Below are positions 1 through 6,200 of a stretch of DNA of 8,520 nucleotides, one piece after another. The DNA comes from an uncultured Prevotella sp. (lineage in GTDB: Bacteria > Bacteroidota > Bacteroidia > Bacteroidales > Bacteroidaceae). A model generated the notes under the pieces. The model did no database searches. It was not told where the DNA came from and worked only from the letters and a program-made list of their open reading frames with translations. The translations under genes and the position numbers were made by a program. The first letter of the stretch is position 1, and every line of letters starts with the position of its first letter. The stretch is taken from contig CALFUF010000081.1 in the NCBI GenBank assembly GCA_937916405.1, positions 1 through 8,520 of the forward strand, in the 5' to 3' direction.

Positions 1-7
1 TAAAGAG

Positions 8-35
8 AGCGGCACGGTTGTGAAACCCTGCCGCT
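8..35 (-). terminator. Stem-loop terminator after the permease gene
   Basis: An inverted repeat begins 12 bases past the permease stop codon. The outer arms AGCGGCA (8-14) and TGCCGCT (29-35) pair perfectly over 7 bp. Inside them, after one mismatch, GGTT (16-19) pairs with AACC (24-27) around a 4-base loop. Read on the minus strand the stem is followed by CTCTTTA, a weak T-tract. Read on the plus strand it is followed by a T-rich stretch, so it could also serve a convergent gene lying to the left of the window. The structure is seen directly; the termination role is inferred from its position. Confidence 0.65.
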
Positions 36-46
36 TTCATTTTCCC

Positions 47-1321
47 TTATTCCTCTGCTTTCTTCTTACCAAACTCAGGGTCAATCTTCAAGAATGCCGT
101 CACGATATAGGTCAGCGAGCAAGTCGCTATCACAATCAGGAAGAACACCTGATAACCTACCGCCTCCTGCAAAGCGCCAGCAAACAATCCGGGTATCATC
201 ATCGATAGTGCCATGAAAGCGGTACATAACGCATAATGACTGGTTTTGTGCTCACCCTGACTATAATAGATAAGGTATAGCATATAGGCAGAGAAACCAA
301 AGCCATAGCCAAACTGCTCGATGAACACACAGACATTAATCGTCAACAGGTTGGAGGGCATGACATACGACAGGTAGACATACACCAAGTCGGGCAGTGT
401 GATCGCCATCACCATAGGCCATAGCCAACGCTTCAGTCCGTCACGACTGGCAACGATACCACCTAAGATACCTCCTAACGTCAGTCCGATGACACCCACA
501 GTACCCTGTACCAGTCCATACTCTCCGTCAGAGAGTCCCAAACCACCATTATGAGGAGCGTCAACCAAGAAGAGCGCTGATACCTTGGCAAGCAATCCCT
601 CTGGCATACGATAGAACAGCATAAAGCAGATGCCTGCCCATACCTGTGGTTTCTGGAAGAAGGTCACGACGGTCTGCTTGAACTCAGTGATAATCTCTCC
701 CGCTGTCTTCTTCGACTTCTCCCCGTCCTCCGCTGGCTTGGGTAATGCCCAGTGGTGATAGAGCCACAGTCCGATAAAGAGTCCTGCCATCAGATAGAAC
801 ACCAGACTCCATGAGTAACGGATATTGCGGGTGAGAACCTGCAAGGCGCCAGCCAAGCCTACCAGCAGTCCTGACGAGAAGATGGTGGCGATACGATAGA
901 AGGTGGAGCGGATGCCCACGAAATACGCCTGCTCATGCTGGTCGAGTCCTAACATATAGAAGCCGTCAGCAGCGATATCATGTGTGGCACTGCTGAACGC
1001 CATCAACCAGAAGAAACAGAGGGATCCTTGCAACCACCATGGTCCTGGTATCGTGAAAGCGACACCTCCCAAAGCCGCCGCAATGAGTATCTGCATGGTG
1101 ATAATCCACCAACGCTTGGAGCGCAGCATATCCACGAAGGGACTCCACAGGGGTTTGATCACCCAAGGCAGATAAAGCCACGAGGTATACAAGGTGATAT
1201 CCGTGTTCGACAAGCCGAGTCGTTTATACATGATGAGCGATATCGTCATCACAGCAACATAGGGCACGCCCTCAGCGAAGTAAAGTGTGGGCACCCAAGC
1301 CCAAGGTGTTCTTTTGTTCAT
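47..1321 (-). CDS. ampG: AmpG-like MFS permease (muropeptide importer)
   Basis: A 424-residue inner-membrane protein of the major facilitator superfamily, resembling AmpG, which brings GlcNAc-anhydroMurNAc-peptides from the periplasm into the cytoplasm for cell-wall recycling. The N-terminus keeps the AmpG-like pattern WVPTLYFAEGVPY (9-21). A loop with KPLWSPFVDMLRSKRWW (56-72) sits between the second and third hydrophobic segments. An acidic THDIAADGFYM (113-123) and a Gly/aromatic segment around EQFGYGFGFSAYMLYL (335-350) follow. A charged cytoplasmic loop (about 193-220) splits the protein into two halves, and the C-terminal tail is Lys/Glu-rich. The ATG at 1321 lies 11 bases after the stop of the upstream fusion gene, so it is almost certainly cotranscribed with it; no separate promoter box is visible. 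Family membership is strong. The exact substrate is inferred from family and from the SpoIID-containing neighbour; another sugar or peptide substrate cannot be excluded. Confidence 0.8.
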   Translation of the reverse strand: MNKRTPWAWVPTLYFAEGVPYVAVMTISLIMYKRLGLSNTDITLYTSWLYLPWVIKPLWSPFVDMLRSKRWWIITMQILIAAALGGVAFTIPGPWWLQGSLCFFWLMAFSSATHDIAADGFYMLGLDQHEQAYFVGIRSTFYRIATIFSSGLLVGLAGALQVLTRNIRYSWSLVFYLMAGLFIGLWLYHHWALPKPAEDGEKSKKTAGEIITEFKQTVVTFFQKPQVWAGICFMLFYRMPEGLLAKVSALFLVDAPHNGGLGLSDGEYGLVQGTVGVIGLTLGGILGGIVASRDGLKRWLWPMVMAITLPDLVYVYLSYVMPSNLLTINVCVFIEQFGYGFGFSAYMLYLIYYSQGEHKTSHYALCTAFMALSMMIPGLFAGALQEAVGYQVFFLIVIATCSLTYIVTAFLKIDPEFGKKKAEE

Positions 1322-1332
1322 TCTTCAATTCT

Positions 1333-4300
1333 TCAATAGATTTTCTTGATTTCCGCACCACGATAGTAATGCAGCAATATCTCATCATATTTATATCCTT
1401 TCTGTCCCATCACAGCGGCACCAATCTGACAGAGTCCGACACCATGTCCCCACCCTTTTCCATGCAGGCGGAAACCCTTTGTCGTCTTCTCCACATCAAA
1501 GGCGGAACTATACAGGTGACTCTCACTGAGCGCACGACGTATCTCCAGTTCCTTACCAATCGTCAGTGTTTTCTTCGTACCCACGATCTTCAGTTTCCAG
1601 ATACGACCGCTCTTACCTCGCTCCACAGGAATCAGGTCGGTAATCGTCCCAAAGTCGTCTTTCAGCTTCTCGCTGACGAGTTGCGAAAGTTCCTCTGTGG
1701 TATACTCCACCGTCCAGTGATAGAAGTCGTTCGTCTCCAAGTCGTAGTCGTTAAGTACCTGTGAGAGCACCTCCTTGTCGTTGGTGTTGCAGAACGGGTC
1801 AGCCACGGAAACCAGATAAGGCTTGGCCGTATCTTCCCAACAATATTGGAACTCCTCCGTCACACCACCACAGCACTTGGAGAAACGGGCATCACAGATC
1901 TCGTCCCCATAGCAGAGGATGCATCCGCGAGTGGCTGTCAATGCCTGCTCGACAGCCTTGCTGGTTTGTTTGGTGATACCCTGATAACGCTGGCAATGGT
2001 CATCGGCACACACATCGAAGATGGTATGGTCCTCACGGTCGTACCAACGGATTATCTCATCGTCCTTCTTGATGAAGGAGAAGAAACCGTCCTTCTTCTC
2101 ACTATTCTCCTCCCTTCGTCTCATCTGGGCAAGGAGCCACGAACGGGAGATAACGGCATGCGCCTTCAACAGTTCCAGTCCTGCTGTCGCCTTCATCTCA
2201 CTGGAGATCACACTGGCAAGGTACTGCTCGACAGGCAACTGGTTGATAGCGGTAATCTTATCAGCCTCCACCACCAGACGTAACGTACCAAGGAACACCT
2301 GTGTCTCCTTGCGTTCCCAGTGGAAATTCACACCAATCGTCACGTCATGCAGGGAGAAAGAGGCGGTAGGCGACTGTGGGGTGAAGGTCAGCTCTCGATA
2401 CTGCATACCCCGCCACAGGATACCACCCTCAGAGAACTCTACGGTTTGTTCACCCTCTATCAGTTCTCCTTTTGCCATATAGGGTGCATTCAAAGCGAAT
2501 TCTATCTTCTGTCCACTCACAATACCCACTGTCACATCTGGTTGTTTGGAGGCGACAGGACCAGAGGGAGCGGTGAGAGAATAGTTCTTCAGTTTCTTCA
2601 TCACTTCCTTTGTCTGAGCTGGGGTGAGTGACACTTCCTCATAGATACTCTGGGCTACCTCTGGGGGTATCTTGCGGAAGTCTTCCTCACGAGGAGTAAT
2701 CAGAAGTCCACCCATATCCACGGCTCCAGGACTGATGATATACTGCCCGGCTCCTTCTGCCGTATAGCAGGCAGGACGATGCTGACGACGTGGGAGTACC
2801 ACACTCAGCAGCATGTCACCTTGTCGCCAGGCAATGATATTCATCATGGGCTCTGTCTCGTCCTCTCGTTGGGGCAGACAGGCATAGAGTCGCTTGAAGA
2901 GTTGTTCACTGACCTCCTGTGAGTGACTACGAATCAGAAAGGCAGCGGCAGGATAGTCGGCAATATGCCAGATACCGCCCTCCTCGTCTTCCTTCACGAC
3001 CTCTACCAGATTACGACTCAGTCGCTGCCAGTTCTTCTGCAAGGGCAGGACACCCGTGCTGACGGCTTGCAGATGAGCATGGTCCGGGGCAGAGGCGCCA
3101 CACTTCGGACCATTATATAATATGGTGAGTTCGGGGTTGTCTGACATCAGACGGCATATCTCAGCATACATCGGACGAATTGCCTGCGGCTGGTGTTTCA
3201 GGATGGGCAGTGTGAAATGGATGGGCAAGATGGGGAATGGATTGACCAATAACTCATACTTCCCGTCTATCACACGATGGATCTGTTCTTTCGGACGATT
3301 CTCCGCACACAAGAAACAAGGACGCTCCGCCAATGACTTAGCGTCAATCTTCGCCCCTGTGGAACGGATACGGGCAGGGTTCCACTGTACCTCTACGGGC
3401 ATCCCCTCGCCCACCAGTTCACGGGTCTCTACCTGTTGCAGGTCACGATAACGCTGACGTACCTCTTCCCAGGTCTTCAACTGACGGTTGAAGAAGCGCA
3501 TCATAGGTGACAGGCTCATGACAGTTGCAGCCCCTCTGTTCACCTGCTGGCGTGCCTTGACCTCCATCGTACGAAGACGGTCCTTATAGAGGTTATTGGC
3601 ATTGACCTTCTCTATCGAGAGGGCGGCATCAGAGTTACCTCCCCATCGACGACAGAGATACAACTCTGTATAGATTCGTCCGATACGATAACGGCGTGAG
3701 AACAACAAGCCCAAAGCATAATCCTCACCATAAGAGGTGTTGGGGAACTGTACCTGTCGAAGCAAGGGGGTAAAGAAAGCACGTGGTGCGCCCAAGCCAT
3801 TGATACGCAAGGCGTTATTCGGTCCATTCTCATCTGTCCACTCCCGATGGTCGATGAGTCCTGGGGGCAGTGTGTTCAGGTCGAAGTCACACATCCGATA
3901 GGAGCCAACGATCATAGCGGCATGCTGCTTATGGAAGGCATCCACGATGGTCTGCAACGTCTTAGGGGATGAATAAAGGTCATCGGAGTCCAGTTGTACG
4001 GCAAAGCGTCCACAGTATGGACTATTGATCGCTTCGTTCCAGCATCCGCCAATGCCCAAGTCATGGCGTTCCGGCACAATCACGTATAGCTTGTCGCTAT
4101 GGCATAGCGACAGACTGGACAGGATCTTGCCTGTCCGATCCGTGGAGTGGTTATCCACCACGATGACATTATACTTGAAGTTTGCCTTCTGTGAGAGGGC
4201 ACTCTCTACGGCATCCTTGATGGTCTTCTCACGATTGAAGACAGGGATAACAACCGATGCCTCCATCTCAAAGTCCTGCTCATCGAAGTCCACCTCCTGA

Positions 4301-5007
4301 TACTGACTCGTATCTACCAGAGCACCAATCTGGCGGAGATGTGCCGTACAAGCCTGCTCCATCTCTATCTGTACTTCCCTGTTGGCAGGATTGACATAGT
4401 CAAACTGCTTCACACCAGAGGCTCGTAAGTCAGTCTCCTCCTCTGTATAAAGGTATTCATTCAGGTGGAACAACGTCCCTTCCCTGCTCAGGAACAGACG
4501 AAGGTCGTAGAATCCTGCCCACTGATAGTCACGTTCCCTGTCTGTCGTGGCATATTTATGTATCAGGGAGGTACGCAACAATACCAGACTGCCGAAATCG
4601 AAATCATTCCGCAAGGCACCTTCTTGGTAGTCAATCACTGGATGCGCCTTCCGCTCACCATTCTCCACTTGCCAGCGGTCACTATATACCATGGCGGCGG
4701 TAGTGTCTTCTGCCACCAACAGCATACGCTCTAAAGCGGTAGTACCCAACGAGACAGGTGTGGGTTTCGTGACCAATAATGTGTAAGGGGAAACAGCATG
4801 CTCGGCTATCTGCATCACAAAATGGCTGCTCTGCAACTGTTCCACAACCAATAACGTACAGTCTTGTGGAACTTCTGAGCCTGCTAGGTCCTTGCTGACC
4901 ATTAAAAAGATATGACGGACAGCAGGACTTTGACGCAACTGTGCAATAGTCTCTGTCAGTGATTCCATTGATTGACAAGCAAGAAAGCAATCTATTTTTT
5001 GTCTCAT
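1333..5007 (-). CDS. Glycosyltransferase 2 / DUF4922 (HIT-GalT-like) / SpoIID fusion protein
   Basis: A single uninterrupted frame of 1224 residues with four modules; residue numbers are from the ATG at 5007. (1) About 1-230: a GT-A-like region resembling GT2 but without a clear catalytic set (YSDRW near 108-112). (2) About 249-465: canonical GT2, with SVVIPVFN (251-258), VVDNHSTDRT, DSDD (340-343), GED (427-429) and RRWGGNSD (453-460). (3) About 535-800: DUF4922-type domain of the HIT/GalT superfamily, with Cys pair C564/C567, a VNPFPILPIHFTLP segment (588-601) and a His-x-His-x-Gln motif (H643, H645, Q647). (4) About 885-1224: SpoIID/LytB domain, with SSEM (putative catalytic Glu937), LLKAHAVISRSW and KGWGHGVGLCQIGA (1184-1197). 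No signal peptide or membrane segment is visible, so a cytoplasmic location is likely. The frame extends upstream to a TTG at 5076, but a promoter box lies inside that extension. ATG 5022 is the alternative start; 5007 follows an A-rich stretch. Similar fusions occur in Bacteroidales as DUF4922 proteins; the reaction is unknown to me. Linkage to ampG suggests muropeptide metabolism. Confidence 0.85.
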   Translation of the reverse strand: MRQKIDCFLACQSMESLTETIAQLRQSPAVRHIFLMVSKDLAGSEVPQDCTLLVVEQLQSSHFVMQIAEHAVSPYTLLVTKPTPVSLGTTALERMLLVAEDTTAAMVYSDRWQVENGERKAHPVIDYQEGALRNDFDFGSLVLLRTSLIHKYATTDRERDYQWAGFYDLRLFLSREGTLFHLNEYLYTEEETDLRASGVKQFDYVNPANREVQIEMEQACTAHLRQIGALVDTSQYQEVDFDEQDFEMEASVVIPVFNREKTIKDAVESALSQKANFKYNVIVVDNHSTDRTGKILSSLSLCHSDKLYVIVPERHDLGIGGCWNEAINSPYCGRFAVQLDSDDLYSSPKTLQTIVDAFHKQHAAMIVGSYRMCDFDLNTLPPGLIDHREWTDENGPNNALRINGLGAPRAFFTPLLRQVQFPNTSYGEDYALGLLFSRRYRIGRIYTELYLCRRWGGNSDAALSIEKVNANNLYKDRLRTMEVKARQQVNRGAATVMSLSPMMRFFNRQLKTWEEVRQRYRDLQQVETRELVGEGMPVEVQWNPARIRSTGAKIDAKSLAERPCFLCAENRPKEQIHRVIDGKYELLVNPFPILPIHFTLPILKHQPQAIRPMYAEICRLMSDNPELTILYNGPKCGASAPDHAHLQAVSTGVLPLQKNWQRLSRNLVEVVKEDEEGGIWHIADYPAAAFLIRSHSQEVSEQLFKRLYACLPQREDETEPMMNIIAWRQGDMLLSVVLPRRQHRPACYTAEGAGQYIISPGAVDMGGLLITPREEDFRKIPPEVAQSIYEEVSLTPAQTKEVMKKLKNYSLTAPSGPVASKQPDVTVGIVSGQKIEFALNAPYMAKGELIEGEQTVEFSEGGILWRGMQYRELTFTPQSPTASFSLHDVTIGVNFHWERKETQVFLGTLRLVVEADKITAINQLPVEQYLASVISSEMKATAGLELLKAHAVISRSWLLAQMRRREENSEKKDGFFSFIKKDDEIIRWYDREDHTIFDVCADDHCQRYQGITKQTSKAVEQALTATRGCILCYGDEICDARFSKCCGGVTEEFQYCWEDTAKPYLVSVADPFCNTNDKEVLSQVLNDYDLETNDFYHWTVEYTTEELSQLVSEKLKDDFGTITDLIPVERGKSGRIWKLKIVGTKKTLTIGKELEIRRALSESHLYSSAFDVEKTTKGFRLHGKGWGHGVGLCQIGAAVMGQKGYKYDEILLHYYRGAEIKKIY

Positions 5008-5034
5008 GATCTTTTCTTTCATTAGATTTAGCCA

Positions 5035-5042
5035 CAAAGGTA
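5035..5042 (-). promoter_or_regulatory. Bacteroidetes-type -7 box for the fusion-protein/ampG operon
   Basis: On the minus strand the sequence reads TTGTACCTTTG, containing the exact TAnnTTTG -7 consensus of the Bacteroidetes primary sigma factor. The expected transcription start is about 4-8 bases downstream (near 5027-5031), giving a leader of roughly 20-25 bases to the ATG at 5007. A -33 element is poor: TGTG ends 19 bases upstream of the box, close to but not matching TTTG. The box rules out the TTG at 5076 as the main start codon. Box seen directly; activity inferred. Confidence 0.7.
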
Positions 5043-5086
5043 CAACTTTTTCCGATAAATCCACACTTATGCTCAAAATAATTTTG

Positions 5087-5094
5087 TACCTTTG
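5087..5094 (+). promoter_or_regulatory. Bacteroidetes-type -7 box for rlmN
   Basis: TACCTTTG, a perfect TAnnTTTG match, ends only 5 bases before the ATG of rlmN at 5100. The transcription start expected from this box falls at or within a base or two of the start codon, so the transcript should be leaderless. No good -33 TTTG is visible at the usual spacing. The core TTGTACCTTTG (5084-5094) is identical to that of the divergent promoter on the other strand (5045-5035), with 38 bases between the two copies. Confidence 0.7.
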
Positions 5095-5099
5095 CAGTC

Positions 5100-6152
5100 A
5101 TGAATACAAAGAAAAGACTACTGGCTTTGACTCCGACGGAGCTGAAAAGCGTCGTTAACGGACTTGGAATGCCTGCCTTCACGGCTAAGCAGATTGCCCA
5201 GTGGCTTTATGAGAAACATGTGCGGAGCATCGACGAGATGACCAATATCTCGAAGCAGAACCGCCAACGGCTCGCTGAGGAATATGAGGTGGGGGCGTTA
5301 GCGCCTATCGACTGTCAACGCTCGAAAGACGGGACGATCAAATACCTCTTCCCTGTCTGTTGCTGTGACACATCAACGAACGACACTGAACGCTTCGTCG
5401 AGACGGTCTATATCCCTGATGGAGACCGTGCCACCATCTGTGTGTCGTGTCAGGTGGGTTGTAAGATGAATTGTCTGTTCTGCCAGACAGGCAAGCAGGG
5501 ATGGCAGGGAAACCTCACCGCTGCGGATATCCTCAACCAGATTTATGCGATTCCAGAGGCAGATTCTCTGACGAATATCGTATTCATGGGGCAAGGAGAA
5601 CCTATGGACAACCTTGATGCCGTTCTGAAGGTCTGTGAGATCATGACGGCTCCCTGGGGCTACCAATGGAGCCCGAAGCGTATCACCGTCAGCTCGGTGG
5701 GTGTCCGTGGCAAACTGAAACGCTATCTTGACGAGAGTGAGTGTCATGTGGCTATCTCGATGCACTCCCCGTTGCACGAGCAACGCCTACAACTGATGCC
5801 TGCTGAGAAGGCAATGCCCATTACAGAGACGATAGCGTTGTTGCGACAGTATGACTTCACCCACCAGCGCCGCTGCTCTTTCGAGTATATCTGTTTCAGA
5901 GGACTCAACGACTCCCCACTATATGGAAGGGAGATCGTGAAACTGCTGAATGGTTTGGAGTGTCGTGTCAACCTCATCCGTTTCCACGAGATTCCTGAGG
6001 TCGACCTGCCCTCGTCTGACGAGAAACGCATGGAGGCACTGCGTGACTACCTGACACATCATGGTATCACCACCACCATCCGTGCCAGTCGTGGACAGGA
6101 CATCCTCGCCGCCTGTGGCTTGCTGAGCACAGCGAAACAGCGCCCCCTATAA
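5100..6152 (+). CDS. rlmN: Dual-specificity 23S rRNA/tRNA adenine-C2 methyltransferase RlmN
   Basis: A 350-residue cytoplasmic radical-SAM enzyme that methylates C2 of A2503 in 23S rRNA and of A37 in a subset of tRNAs. The 4Fe-4S motif CxxxCxxC is C121, C125, C128 within GCKMNCLFC. The two cysteines of the ping-pong mechanism correspond to C114 (ATICVS) and C339 (RGQDILAACG), matching Cys118 and Cys355 of the E. coli enzyme. GQGEPMDN (164-171) is the SAM-binding GGEP-like motif. The N-terminal region (about 1-90) is the usual RNA-binding helical domain, with FTAKQIAQWLYEKH. Length is normal for the family. The ATG at 5100 aligns with the usual N-terminus and follows the promoter box by 5 bases, so there is no room for a ribosome binding site. 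The gene diverges from the fusion-protein operon and is followed 48 bases later by pdxA, with which it is probably cotranscribed. Because C118/C355 equivalents are both present, this is RlmN and not an inactive homologue; Cfr is less likely given the genomic context and N-terminus. Confidence 0.95.
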   Translation: MNTKKRLLALTPTELKSVVNGLGMPAFTAKQIAQWLYEKHVRSIDEMTNISKQNRQRLAEEYEVGALAPIDCQRSKDGTIKYLFPVCCCDTSTNDTERFVETVYIPDGDRATICVSCQVGCKMNCLFCQTGKQGWQGNLTAADILNQIYAIPEADSLTNIVFMGQGEPMDNLDAVLKVCEIMTAPWGYQWSPKRITVSSVGVRGKLKRYLDESECHVAISMHSPLHEQRLQLMPAEKAMPITETIALLRQYDFTHQRRCSFEYICFRGLNDSPLYGREIVKLLNGLECRVNLIRFHEIPEVDLPSSDEKRMEALRDYLTHHGITTTIRASRGQDILAACGLLSTAKQRPL

Positions 6153-6188
6153 CACTATAAGCACTATAGCCACTATAGAAACTATAAT
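6153..6188. repeat. Four-copy 9-bp tandem repeat between rlmN and pdxA
   Basis: Starting directly after the rlmN stop codon are four units in exact 9-base register: CACTATAAG, CACTATAGC, CACTATAGA and AACTATAAT. The shared core is ACTATA at 6154, 6163, 6172 and 6181. The middle units contain the palindrome CTATAG twice, which can pair as a 6-bp stem around CCA (6164-6178). The array fills most of the 48-base gap and stops 12 bases before the pdxA start. Its role is unknown: it could be a protein-binding array, a translation-modulating leader, or simple slippage sequence. Confidence 0.8.
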
Positions 6189-6200
6189 AACAAAATAACT

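Noticed and set aside
980..1339. Cluster of short frames opposite ampG
   Set aside because: They overlap each other and the permease coding sequence, have no start signals, and are typical shadows of a strongly biased gene.
1285..1764. 159-codon plus-strand frame opposite the end of the fusion gene and the start of ampG
   Set aside because: It is antisense to the conserved SpoIID motifs and to the ampG start, and its product shows no recognisable domain.
5008..5076. Longer start of the fusion protein at a TTG codon (5076)
   Set aside because: The extension contains the TACCTTTG promoter box (5042-5035), so most transcripts would begin after it. Its residues also do not resemble the family N-terminus, which begins near KIDCFLAC.
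4682..5182. 166-codon minus-strand frame spanning the divergent promoter region
   Set aside because: It overlaps the fusion gene on the same strand in another frame, crosses both promoters and the start of rlmN, and has no family-like sequence.
5345..5400. CCC run (VCCCDTS) in RlmN as an extra metal site
   Set aside because: It precedes the radical-SAM core in a surface-loop-like insertion and does not have the spacing of a known cluster motif; the canonical 4Fe-4S and mechanistic cysteines are all present elsewhere.
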